A stretch of 64,000 nucleotides of DNA from Calocera cornea HHB12733 (Eukaryota; Basidiomycota; Dacrymycetes; Dacrymycetales; Dacrymycetaceae): contig KV423978.1 in assembly GCA_001632435.1 (NCBI GenBank), positions 1-64,000 of the forward strand, given 5' to 3'. This document shows positions 1-12,982 of the stretch, one piece after another. Position numbers and translations under genes: made by a program. How positions within the stretch are numbered: position 1 is the stretch's first letter; the number at the start of each line of letters is the position of its first letter. Below the pieces are notes generated by a model that saw only the letters and a list, made by a program, of their open reading frames with translations, had not been told where the DNA came from and ran no database searches.

Positions 1-1035
1 GTCGCGTGCATGTACAGCAAGCTGTACATGCCGATGAGCTCGCGGACCTTGGCTTGGGCGCGCAGCCAGTAGATCCGCGCGTGCCAGTACGGCATCGCGT
101 GGAACAAGTCGGTCTTCTCCTGGGCAAAGTCGCCGCCCCAGCGCTTGGTGAGGTCGCCGTACAGCACGCGGTGCGGGTGTGCTTCGGGGAGGCGGGCGAC
201 CAAGGTGCGGATGCGCTCCGAGTAGTCGTCGTGCGCGTCGCAGAGCGTCTTCGCCCACCAGGCGTTGATGAAGCCGGCCGTGCTCTGGCAGATGTCGTTG
301 AGCAGGCGCGAGAGCCTGACGTGCTCGGCGTTGGGCACTTCTCCGTCCCAGAGGTCGTCGTTCGGCTGGCGAAACCTGCCAGTGACGAACGGCGACCACC
401 AGACGAGGCGAAGGGGCGCCCACCAGACCATGGCGTTGGTCGGATCGCTGGGCGGGCCGGGGCAGTATCCTCGATGAGGATACCGCTCGTCGTACGGCCG
501 CGGATAGACGGTCGGGTCGAGGGGACCGCGCGCCCACAGGTTGCGCATGTTCTCCGACTTGACGAAGGGGACGTCGCCGTCGTCGAGGTCGCTCTGGCCG
601 AGGTACCAGGCCTTGAAGCGCGCCTGGAAGTCGCTCCAGTGCTGCCTGAGCTCGAGGTCGGTCGAGTTGGCGATGAGGAGGGCGGGGTCTTCGATCTGCA
701 GCGCGGCGTACTGCTCGACGCTGTATCGGTCTGCTGGGAGCAGGCTTGCGCTGCGTCGGAGGAGGGTCGGCTCGTTGGCGAAGCGATGCACTGTGTCGCG
801 TGCGAAGCGCTCGTACAGCGTCAGATGTCGATGGCCGGTGAAGTTGGGCCTTGGTGCATCTGTGGATGAGTTAGCTTGTTGTATTAGATAGAAATGCAAC
901 TAAATACTTACCAGGCTTCCACTTATACTTAGTTTTAACGATGGGCAGGCCGTACTGCGCTGCCCATTCCTCATCGTATCCCTCGGCATCTCTGGGAGCG
1001 TCCCGATAGCCGGTCTCGAACGTTGCTGTAGGCAT
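1..1035 (-). CDS. Unknown protein, 3' end cut by the window edge
   Basis: The frame starts at the ATG at 1033-1035. Exon 1 is 912-1035; a 52-bp GT-AG intron (860-911) follows; exon 2 is open from 859 to base 1 and leaves the window, so the C-terminus is missing. About 327 residues are visible. I do not recognise the family. It is hydrophilic and rich in Trp and Arg, with a short aromatic patch (WWAPLRLVWW), and shows no signal peptide or clear membrane segment. A further open stretch on the same strand (about 1094-1302) ends in a good GTAAGC donor. Joining it to this exon does not keep frame, so it may be 5' UTR or an unresolved leader exon. Both the splice signals and the long open frame in GC-rich DNA support a real gene. 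Confidence 0.6.
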
Positions 1036-2226
1036 CGTTCTAGATACTAATTAGTATAACAAATCGTGCATACAGTGAGACATGCAGTGCTTACCTGCAC
1101 TGTAAACCTGCACTAAACACGCCCCAAACCCCCGCTGCTCGCCGGTCGGATCGTCGAAGTTTGTGCGGTTGCGCACGCCGAGGCCGAAATGCGTACGAAT
1201 ATCTCTCGAGGACTTACGCGCGTGCCTCAGTTGCTCAGTAATCTTCTCGACGGCCTTTATTGGAGGCGTTCGATGTGGATTCGCCCTCCTGATGGAGGTC
1301 AAAAGCGCACACCGACCGGGACGGCACGTCTCGAGGGCGGAAGGCGGGGGGGTCGACAGTGGTCGACAGTACCCCTCCTGCTTGACGCCGAGGCCCTCCA
1401 GATGGAGGTCCTCAGGCGGGAGGGGGCGGCGGCGAGGGCGGCGATGGCGGCGATGGCGGGCGAGCGGGCGGCGGCGGAGGCGGGGGTGAAGGCGGGGGCG
1501 GAGGCGGGCAGGGCGGCGGCGGCGGCGAGGACGACGACGGCGGCAGCGAGCACGCCGGTGGTGGTCAAGAGGAGGATGGGGAGAGAGGGCCCAGGGGACT
1601 TAGACGCGCGACGTCCCCTGGGCCGGAGGCAAATCAGCTCCTTTCGGGAGCTGATTGCTCGACGCGCGCGAGCGGGTGCTGATTTTCAGCACGGAAGCGG
1701 ATGGATGCAAATGAGCACCCAATCAACCGCTTCCGTGGGGCAGCCGCTTAAGCGCTGATTGGCTACTATTGAGCGCTTAAGGCGCTCAATAGTGGACCCT
1801 ACTCCGCGTCCAGTGAAGCCACTCTCCAAGCCGCACGGCTCATCTCACTGACCGTGTTTCTACCTTCCCGCCTATCCCCAGATGACTCTCGCTCTTGGGG
1901 CTCCGAGCGCTCTGATGGTCTCCCCATCGGTCCAGTACACATTGTACTGTTGAACGTCCACCAGGCGAAGGTGAGCTGTGAGACGAGCTCAAACAGCAGC
2001 GGGGATGGTTGATCATTGCACCTACATCGAAAGCGGTACGCACTGTCTATACAATGGTAATATTGCAAATCAGAACCGGATGCAGACCAAGGCCCGGAGC
2101 GTCCTAACAGCCAGCAGAGGCCACAACTAAGGCCAAGTGAAATCCATCGGATCCACACCGCAGACCACATGAAAGGTTGTGAAACAACAGAAAGGGGACC
2201 ACTGCCGTATCCCAACATCGCGTCCG
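1036..2226. other. Intergenic, low-complexity GC-rich tract and hairpins
   Basis: Between the truncated gene and the FIST gene. About 1410-1560 is a GGC/GCG-rich low-complexity tract that opens frames on both strands (Ala/Arg-rich translations), which I do not regard as genes. The hairpin array at 1588-1793 lies here. 1800-2226 probably holds the 3' UTR of the minus-strand FIST gene. Confidence 0.5.
1588..1793. repeat. Array of tiled perfect inverted repeats (hairpins)
   Basis: At least five perfect inverted repeats lie almost end to end. They are: 12-bp arms 1588-1599/1613-1624; 10-bp arms 1632-1641/1647-1656 (5-nt loop); 7-bp arms 1676-1682/1686-1692; 11-bp arms 1690-1700/1727-1737; and 12-bp arms 1765-1776/1782-1793 (5-nt loop). 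A weaker stem (1657-1661/1669-1673) and a 10-bp palindrome (1745-1754) fill the spaces. The word GCTGATT recurs inside several stems. No gene model crosses the array. It could be a terminus of a foldback-type element or a structured non-coding transcript; the sequence alone does not decide. Confidence 0.75.
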
Positions 2227-3810
2227 CTATGGCAAAGATAAGGCCCCCTGAGATCCCAGGACAGATGTCCTCCAGCATCTTCCTCGACCCAAAGGCATCC
2301 CCGCCAACGCATTGGAGATGAGTTCGTGCTCAGAGGCCATGCTGAAGAGTTTCTCTGTCACGCGCATGTCTTCTTCGCCAGAACCCAGCGACATGTCCAT
2401 CGGATCTACAGGAAGTTCGTCCGACGTGGTCTGGAAGTCAAACATTACATCTCCCTCCTGATTAGTTGCAAGTGACTGCTGCCAAACACCCGACCGCCGG
2501 AGAAACTGGATGAGCGCCCATTAGTAGATGATGGGAGCAGACGTAGACCGAAAGAAAGTACCTGCACACGCGTTCCGGCAGGCGGTCCATCGTCAGCATC
2601 GAGCGACATTGTTCCCTTCTTGGGATCACCAGATGTTATTCGATAAATCCGCTGGTAGCCCTGATAGGGATCAGCAATATTCAAACAACAGCAGATGATG
2701 ATCACCGTCTCATTGTCACCAGTTTCAACAGAGAAAGGAATCCCAATGAAGAATTCGTCCTCCTTGGTCAGAAACGCGTATTTTGCGAGCTCTGGCGATG
2801 ACGCAGCCCGTGCTTCAATATGGTCTAATAGTATACGTGTGGGATTGGAGTCGTTGATCTTGTGTACTAGGTTGCCTCGGACGCTGGATATGGTCAGAAG
2901 CAAAAAACTGAGAAACGTCTCGACTTACTCGGTGATTCGCAAAGCATCAGATATCGCAGTGTATCCTCGGAAGCTGACATCATTCTGCGGGCTAACGCTG
3001 CTCTTGAGGGCAACACCGACTGCACCGGACGAGTATATCCGTGCGTCGTGGAATAGGGTGAACGGTCGACCAGTGACGAATGGCGTCGAAGCCGAAACCA
3101 TCCCAAGCTGCTCAATGTTCAGAGACCATCTACCTCTCTTCGCAAGCCAGGACCTGCCTTCGCGACCTTCCGGGGAACCTGGTAATCCAGGGCTTCAATT
3201 AGTCCTTCCGGTGCACTGTCCGAGAAGAAGAGAAAGGCATTGGAGTCACTGAATGCAGGATCTTAGCTCAGATCTCTCTCCTGGGCGACGATGAGACGTA
3301 CTCCAGTGCTCCAAGTTCAAACTTGGTCTGCACCCGATTCGGATTGTGCTGCTCCCAAGCTTGGGCCCACTTGCCCTCAGCCGGCATTTCGGGAGGCGCG
3401 TCGCCAAGCGGACGCGGTTCGTCGCGCCCCTTGACGTGCCAACGCCCGACCTGCTCCATTTCAGCATGTGGATCAGAATAGACCTTCGCCATATAAACCT
3501 GTGCTTGCTTTCGCCCTGGCATCGTAGTCCGTACGGTGCTGCACTGACTGCGGGGGAACAGCGCGACCGAGCACACGGTGTGAGAGGTTGCTGAGGGCAA
3601 CGGCGCACTCAAGCACCCTGCATGCTTTGGCGACAGTCCTTGGAGAGCAGTTACAAGAGATCCCAGATTGTCGGCATTGAGAGACAGGTTGAAGAATGCC
3701 ACAGCGTCATGTGCGGGCCTTTGAAGATCCGTCAAGAACTTCAGAATTGGCGTAGAAGAGCGCGACAGCAGAGTGTATGCTCGAATCGCAGGGCCTGTCG
3801 CCGTCGCCAT
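2227..3810 (-). CDS. FIST-domain protein
   Basis: Spliced minus-strand gene, start ATG 3808-3810. Exons: 3302-3810, 3167-3248, 2929-3107, 2562-2883, 2227-2505 (457 codons with stop, in frame). The hallmarks of FIST (F-box and intracellular signal transduction) domains are visible: NAFLFFSDSAPEGLIEALD, then GMVSASTPFVTGRP and the YSSGAVGVAL segment, with a C-terminal half containing NLVHKINDSNPTRIL. FIST modules are inferred small-ligand sensors; in fungi they occur alone or with F-boxes. No N-terminal F-box is seen here. The donor of the second intron (GTCGCG, about 3108-3166) is poor, and the last exon could be spliced once more, so the extreme C-terminus is uncertain. It is transcribed in tandem with VMA1, 324 bp downstream of it. 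Confidence 0.75.
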
Positions 3811-4134
3811 AGGTATAGACCAGCTACCAGATGTCAGGATCTTAGCACAAAGACATCACCGCATGCACCGCAGTACGCGTGGAAAGGAATCGTGATGCTG
3901 ACGTTGACGCGAATCGACTCGAAGAAATCTGACGCGTCTGCGGAAGCGGACTGGAGGATCGACGCACGGGTCCTCGCGTTTGGCAGTAAATGTGTCACCT
4001 GAGGCATTGCTTTTGGCAGATCGCATTTGAACTACGGTAATTGTAAATACAGTAAAGGTGCATGGGCCGGTGCGCGGGTGGGCGCAATATCCTCGTGCGG
4101 AACCATATCGGTTGGTAAGAATTGTCTATAAGGT
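3811..4134. other. Intergenic between VMA1 and the FIST gene
   Basis: Tandem spacer of 324 bp on the minus strand. It should contain the VMA1 3' UTR/poly(A) site and the FIST promoter. I see no strong TATA box and no ORF with family character. Confidence 0.4.
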
Positions 4135-6451
4135 CTACTCCATAATCTGGCGGAACTTATCCTGGATGTCGTTGTACAGCGCGTCGAACTTCTTCTTGAT
4201 CACCTCTTCGCCTTGAGACGGGCTCTGTAATTATCATGAGCTGACGCATCCAGGAACTATGGAAGATGCCGTACCTCGAACTTCATTTGAGATAACCGGA
4301 ACATGATGTCACCAGCACTATCTCGGATCTTGTTGAACGTGATATCGCCATTGACAACTGCCCTTTGCGCCCCGTCATGGAACGACACGAAGTTGCGCAG
4401 CATGCTACTTGTCTTGTAAAAGGGGCAGTATGCGTCGTACTCGGAAATACCGTTTTGCTGGAGGAAGTCGTCCTTGACCATTCGGGCAACTTCGAGGGTG
4501 ATCTTGTCACCCTCACCGAGAGCGGCCTTGCCGACCAGCTGCACAATTTCGGCAAGATCATCCTCCTTCTGCAGGATCTCCTTAGCACGGGTGCGGAGCT
4601 CAACAAACCCGGGGTTGTGTTGCTCGTAGTGTGGCTCCAATACTTTAAGGTACTTGGAGTACGACAAGTTCCAGTTGACGGAGGGGAAGTGCTTCCGCTG
4701 AGCGAGCTTCTTGTCCAAACCCCAGAAGACTTGCACGATGCCGAGCGTAGCAGCAGTAACGGGATCAGAGAAATCACCACCAGGGGGGGAGACACTGCAC
4801 AAGGTTCAGGAACGGTACGATACCCGATGTAAAGGTTGCTCACGCTCCCACGATCGATACACTACCCAGCCTCTCCGGGCTACCCAGACAGGTGACCTTA
4901 CCAGCACGCTCGTAGAAACTAGCCAGCTTGGTACCGAGGTAGGCGGGATAACCGGAATCAGCTGGCATCTCCGCAAGACGACCAGAGATTTCACGCAGTG
5001 CCTCAGCCCATCGACTAGTGGAGTCCGCCATCATGGCGACATTCGAGCCTTGATCACGCCAGTACTCGGCCAGAGTGATACCGGTGTAGATGGAGGCTTC
5101 GCGGGCTGCCACAGGCATGTTCGATGTGTTGGCTACAAGAGTAGTGCGCTTCATGATGGGCTCCTTGCGGCCATCGGGAAGCGTCATGGTCAGTTCGGGG
5201 AATTCGGCCAACACCTGGGCACAATGTTTTGAGTGTGCGAATTAGGTCGAAAGGAGTGGGACATACCTCAGCCATCTCATTACCGCGCTCGCCACATCCG
5301 ACGTAGATAATAACATCCGAGTTGGAGAACTTGGACACAGCTTGGGAAATGACGGTCTTTCCAGCACCGAAAGCGCCAGGAATGGCGGTTGTTCCTCCCT
5401 GAACGGAGGGGAAGAGTGCATCCAGCACACGCTGGCCGGTAATGAAGGGGTAGTTGGCGGTGAGCTTGTCGGTGACGGGTCGAGGGGCGCGGACAGGCCA
5501 GATTTGCATAAGGGTATGCTTTGACTTCTTGCCATCGAACTCGGTCTCCAACACAACATCCTATCAAAGCGTGAGCTTCCGATGACACAGAGGGGATCCT
5601 GCTTCTCACCTCCACAGAGTAGCTGCCCTTCTCCGCAATATGGGTGATAGTTCCCATCGCGCGTGGGTGGAGCATAATCTTGTGCTTGCTAATGAGGGAG
5701 TTCTCGTAGACGGTACCGAAGATATCACCGCCGGTGATGTGGTCGCCAATCTGAAAGGCTGGGTTACACACGAGTGTCTCATCTCGAAGGAACGCACTTG
5801 CCTTCAGCTCACCAGGAGTGAAGTCCCATTTTAGTGAACGGTCCAGAGCGCTCGTGTTGATACCGCGAGGAATGTAGATAGACTTGGAGAGCTCTTGAAT
5901 AGACTAACGGGCACGAGATAAGGATGTGTGTCACTGAAGCTGCCGTGATACTTACCCGAAGCGGACGTTGGATTCCGTCAACGATATTCTCCATCAGACC
6001 TGGTAAACTGGTGAGAACAAGTAGTACGAGCATTCAGCGAGCTCCTCGCCTGGTCCCAGTTCCACAGACAAGGGCTTCCCTGTACGCAGCACGGGGTCTC
6101 CAACCGTCACACCTGACGTCTCTTCATAGACCTGGATGGTTGCCTTGTCGGCATCTATCCGGATCACCTCTACAAAAGGTGTCAGACTGGGCGCATACAG
6201 GCCATGAGATGGTGGACATACCTCCGACGAGCTCATCGTGACCAACTCGAACCTAAAGGATCCTAAGTCAGGTGGGTCTCCCAATAGGCGGTTGGCCCTG
6301 TACTCACTAGCTCGTACATGGCAGAACCCGTCATGTTCTCGGCAATGACGACGGGTCCGGACACACCGAACACCTGGCCATACCGCGACTCCCTATCCTC
6401 ATTGGCGATCTTCGGCAGCGTCTTCTTTGCATTTTCCATTGCGCCTGCCAT
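4135..6451 (-). CDS. VMA1: V-type H+-ATPase catalytic subunit A
   Basis: Catalytic A subunit of the vacuolar proton pump (V1 sector); it hydrolyses ATP to acidify vacuoles and endosomes. Ten exons: 6308-6451, 6222-6252, 6050-6169, 5956-5999, 5813-5903, 5610-5758, 5267-5560, 4844-5214, 4275-4794, 4135-4224, giving 617 residues, the usual length. Visible: N-terminal [12 protein letters not shown], the P-loop GAFGAGKT near residue 255, [11 protein letters not shown], and [17 protein letters not shown]. The sequence through [11 protein letters not shown] is uninterrupted, so the intein known from Saccharomyces VMA1 is absent. The intron at 6000-6049 reads GC-AG (donor GCGAGG), because only that joint keeps the conserved [15 protein letters not shown]. 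The gene diverges from RPT1 across 264 bp. Confidence 0.97.
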
Positions 6452-6715
6452 GTTTGTGAGTGATATCGACGGGGAGGAGGGTGGGAACGATTAGGAGGGG
6501 CTAGTCGCAGCAAAAGGACCCGGCGTCGCTCGCTCAGGGATGATGCGCCCCCACGTGAGGAGAAGGCGCTGGGCTTGCGGAAGCATTTAGGGGAGACGCT
6601 GACGCGGTCTTTGGACAGGCCCTGGCCGCCAGAGCGCGTTCAGCTCGCACCTCTCTCTCTCGTTCACTTGCCGGTTGTGCCATATACATCTTATCCTGCG
6701 TTTCCATCGCCCACC
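6452..6715. promoter_or_regulatory. Divergent VMA1/RPT1 promoter
   Basis: 264 bp separate the two start codons, so this stretch must serve both the V-ATPase A and proteasome Rpt1 genes. It is rich in pyrimidine runs, with CTCTCTCT at about 6650. No canonical TATA box and no yeast-type proteasome control element (GGTGGCAAA) is seen. Confidence 0.6.
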
Positions 6716-8703
<1,988 letters not shown>

Positions 8704-10622
8704 ATGCACTCGTCACACTCCTGTATGTATAGGCCGCGGATAATGTCATCTGTGGACAAAAATTCTTGCACCAGATACGGCTATCTCGCGGGGCAGGACT
8801 TCCTATTCCTCACGCTCGGCAATACACACACTACAGTCCCTGACCTGTTATGGAGGTTTCGGCCGAGCTATGATGTAGCCCTGATTCCAAGCGGGCTCGG
8901 CACGGGTATTCGACGTTGCGGCCGAGTACAGAACAGCTACCCAAAAGCAAGATGCCAGAATAGGCTTGCATGCAAAGCAAGATGGATACCTGTCGTACGT
9001 TCATGTTCGCGGGTATCGCGTGCACGGCCCGAGCGGGCACCTGCGAGGGCGAAGTTTCCCACAGCTTCGGAATAGGCAACACAGTACCTGAACCCGAGTC
9101 TGTCCGACCTGGTCTGCAAGCAAATGGCGCTTCTTGTGCAGACAGGGTCCTGTCGATGCTTCGGCGAAGGATGCAGCTGGGAGACCAGGCGGGATGCATA
9201 CAGCAGATCAACGAAGCAGGCGGTCTACGCGTGGCGCTGATGCCGTCGATTTCGCACTCCTCCGCGGTTCAGCGGATCAGGTCGCGCAGAGCAACCTTTC
9301 AAGCCATCCATGCAGCTGATTTCCACGTCGTCCCCATTTCCTTGTATTACCAGCTGTCCGGATTCCCTCGTACCTACCCGTAAACTAATATCTCCTCTAC
9401 CGCTGATGTGGAGCAATAATGTCTGAACCTGTTTTTTCTCCGAAATGCTGGCAAGATCGCCCAGTCACACGCCCTGCATGGACTCAGATGGACCTTAGGG
9501 AGGAACCCAGAAGCGATGTGGCGCCCGATTCCCCGCGTGCGAGAAGCCGCCGACCGCTGACCCATCTTTTACGGGCGGATAAGCAACGGATGCATGTGTT
9601 TACTCTCTGCTTTGTATTCTTCCTGGAATGTCCCTTCCAACCGACTCCGCCGGTGAATGAAGCACTGGTAACATATCTCGCGCACCCTGGATGCTCTCCC
9701 AGGCGATCCCGGTCCACAGCACCAATTTAAGGCTTCTAGTCCAGTGATCTGGTATCATTCCAGGAGTGGAGCCCGAGACGCTGGCACCGTTTCAGTTCTG
9801 GCTGGCAACTGCATTGTATGGAACAAGTGATAGCGGCATGCGCCGAACAGGCGACCGCGCTAAATGGCAACAAGCCCAGCGTGAGGCCGTCATCTGCATC
9901 TCTACGCCCTTCGGCGCAAATCTCTTGCGGAAGTCTATCGCCCTGTGTGGTGCAAGTTTGATCACGCTGATTTATTGCGACGATGATGGATGAACCCGGC
10001 TGATGAGGGATCCCCGCCCAGGCGCAGGTGACAGTCCGTGCTTCTCTCTCTCCGGCCAAGCTTCCCGGCTTCCGCTCTTCTGTCGCCTGTTCAGTACGCT
10101 GCATGGTTGATGTCACGTAACGCCATTCTCCTTGGGATTTCATGCTCCGGTGTCTTCAGCGCTGGGTCCAGGAGAGGGTGCTGTCTTCCCAGTTCTCTGG
10201 GTACGGTGACGTGCCCTCTTATCCCCCTCCAGCATCGCATCGTGACAGGCCCAACTCGAATCCTGTCTAGCCTTCCTGCTGTGTCTAAATGCCTATCCAG
10301 GGTTCGGAAATCATCTCTTGAATGCAGCTGTGAGTAACTAAATGGAGTGCTTGTGTCGCATTGCTACTCGTATGATTGGCTTCGCCCTGTGGTACGGATG
10401 TCATCGAGTTTTTTCGAGCCCTACAGCGGACCACACGACCTGGGCCCGGGCCTCCCTGGAACTCTACAGTAATCGGCTTCTCGACGGAGATGTGGTGGTC
10501 CTCCTCACGTATAAGAAGAGGCCAAAGTGAACCTTTTATGACCCATTCGCCCGATTGTCATCCCTCTACCCGTTCGACGCGATCTCAACCTCTTCCATCC
10601 CACAACCCTCATACCTCCAGCA
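8704..10622. other. Intergenic, no recognisable gene
   Basis: About 1.9 kb with only short overlapping ORFs on both strands (longest about 137 codons at 8970-9383); none has family character or convincing splice sites. A TATA-like GTATAAGA lies at about 10509-10516, roughly 110 bp before the ATG of the MYND-like gene, and is probably its promoter. Confidence 0.5.
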
Positions 10623-11639
10623 ATGCCCCCTGCACCGCCGCCTCAACGAGTATGTACCAGAGCCAGACTTATCACATTTGCTAACCATCCCCATAGGGAC
10701 CTATACGCGTCCTTCCCATTGTCATGCCATCAGGGCGCAGGCAGTATATGGTCTTTACAAGAACACTGACCTCTCCGGTCCTGCAAGTTGATTACGGTCT
10801 GGTCCCCGCTTCTGTTGACCTGCGGCCGCCCCATGTTCCTGAACACCATAACGAGCGTCTCGAATGCCTCTCTCCCGAAGTCCTGGAGGATGTTCCAGAG
10901 CGTCACTTCTTCTTCTTCGAGCATCGCACGCCTGTCGACGTCGGCCCTCCTATCTTGGATCAGTTGGCTCAGCTGGGTGTCTTGGCTCCGACGACCCGAA
11001 TGTGTGTCAAAGGCCCACTGGCAGGCAAGGCGATCTTAGTCCGTATTCTGCTCACCTGGGACGAGGTAATTCTGCCATCGAAAATGACGCGTCAACGCCG
11101 CTTACTATGCTTTCAGATTGCGCACTCATGCCTATCCGGTATACCTAATGAGAATCGGCATTGGGAAGCCCCGGATCAACCTCGCTTTATGGTAGGTCGC
11201 TTTCCGTCACCTCCCATCACAGCTGCTTATGTACTATTAGCCCTGTGGTCCATGCTCCCGGGTCAGGGGACGTGCGGCAGTGTACTACTGTTCACCGGCT
11301 TGCATGGTATGTGTGATTGTCCCTTCCAGAGTAAAGATAGAAGTGGCTCATCCGAGGCTGATTCTCTAGAATGGCTGGTGGAATGTTCATCAGGTTTGTC
11401 CAACGTTCCCACTGAGCCTGGGAGACTTCTGATACGAGCGATCTTAGCGAGATTGCGGAAAAACACGCAAGGAACTTTGGACATATTTGGAGAATGTTCA
11501 TCGTGTCTCAGACCCTACCTCTCGGAAATGGATCGGGGAAGGACCTGGGAAGATGGTTGCAGCCGATCTCACACACTTCATCCGTTGGCCGATGGAAAGA
11601 AAGGAGAATGGGTGTCAAGATCTAATGCCCGGGTGGTAG
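10623..11639 (+). CDS. MYND-like zinc-finger protein
   Basis: Six exons, all joined in phase 0: 10623-10649, 10697-11065, 11117-11191, 11241-11306, 11369-11392, 11448-11639; 250 residues. Residues about 157-190 read CGPC, then YYCSPAC, a Trp pair, and H-x3-C. The C-x3-C and H-x3-C spacing is that of a MYND finger, a protein-interaction zinc module. The spacing between CGPC and YYC is 11 instead of the usual 4-5, and no earlier CxxC pair is seen, so the finger is atypical. An unspliced frame also stays open through 10724-11752, but it destroys the zinc motif, so I prefer the spliced model. The N-terminal 130 residues have no recognised domain. Confidence 0.6.
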
Positions 11640-12941
11640 AAACCCCGCAATCACATGGCGAGGAGTATACAAAAAAGTGCCCCCCGATGGCACATGACAT
11701 TATAGCCGAGAAGAAGATTTCAACGGATCTTTGTACCCCGCATCTTACGTAGCCAACCTGCCTCCCAAAATGTCTCTGATGTGCAGGACCGTAACACGTA
11801 GTCCTTGCTTGACCTTATGATCTGGCGAAATATCAGGCACATGTCTTTTCCTTATGCCACAATGCCACACACCTAGGGTCGCTTGAGGTCAAGAAGCAAC
11901 CATAACCCCTTAAGGGGCCTCCTTCTGTAGCTCGGCGGGAATCCACTCCCACGTTGTGGAGACAAGCTTGTGTTTGAACAATGGATTGGCGAAACTCAAG
12001 CTTCTTCGACGTCATATTGACACAAGGTAAATCGCACGGACCTAACGTAACCGGCCGTCTGGCCAAGTCGAGATAATGGAGCTATCTATGCATGCGCCTA
12101 TGTGAGTGAATCCCAGACCTTATAGCTGACGGATACCTTCGCACTGACTGATCCCGTGGAGATCCGCTATGAGCGGCGAGCGTACGCCTAGAGGGCCTGT
12201 TTCGGCCCCGTGGCTCTCAGAATCAAATAATGACTGGAACAGTAGCGGGCCAAAAGCGTGTGGGGGGTTGGGCGCAGGGGGCTTGCAACTGCACACTCGC
12301 ACCGTTCGTTTCCTGTAAGCTCACGGGTCTAATCCGTTGCCGTGTTCACCATAGCTGCTCGTCGGATAGGTAGAAGCCCCCACTTGGTGGTAAATATATG
12401 CTCCAATGTTCCTGAGCCCAAGTTAATGAGTGCTGGTCGCAAATAAGCGCCGTCAAACTAGGGGGTTATCAGACTCTTCGCTGGTAGATAAAGGATAGTG
12501 TTGGCACGTCAGCTCACCCGTGCCACATTATTGACACCCCATGGGACATAGACCACATCGATGGCCCGTCGGCGGACGTCGGGTCGAAGGACGTTTGGAG
12601 AGTCTCGGAAGCCGTCTTCCAGCAGGGATGTGACAGCGTGACGAAGAAAACTGCTAGTGCGGGCCTGATCAGATCGAGCGCACAAACCGAGTAAAATTCC
12701 AGAATGACACATCTACTTCTGCCGTAGGGTTCGGGCTATTGAGAGAAGTCATACAGAAAGCAAGTTCGAAGCTGTTGGCCCGCATGGTGAGTGAATCAGA
12801 GTGTTAGGGTTGTCTATCGCCAGTATCTTCAGTCTTTCCAAAACGTTCGGCATAGAAGCCATCCAAGAACATATTCAGAGACACGGTTGGCAGTGCCGCC
12901 GGTAGTTCCACAGTGTAGCGGAAGTGCGGCGCGAGGAGGTC

Positions 12942-12982
12942 CGGAGCATCAGCCGAGGGTCCGAGAAACGGCTGATGCTCCG
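12942..12982. repeat. Perfect 14-bp inverted repeat
   Basis: Arms 12942-12955 and 12969-12982 are exact reverse complements (CGGAGCATCAGCCG) around a 13-nt loop. The word CCGAGAAACG is repeated directly in the loop (12961-12970) and just after the second arm (12980-12989). It is in non-coding DNA. Confidence 0.8.

Noticed and set aside
1299..1568. Ala-rich minus-strand ORF and overlapping plus-strand ORFs
   Set aside because: Products of a low-complexity GCG/GGC tract with no splice context, signal or domain.
5267..5560. Intein in VMA1
   Set aside because: The conserved block [11 protein letters not shown] is continuous; no endonuclease or protein-splicing sequence is inserted.
10724..11752. 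Single 342-codon ORF as an intron-less gene
   Set aside because: It includes five intervals with good GT-AG signals; removing them gives a MYND-like Cys/His pattern and an earlier ATG, which the unspliced frame lacks.
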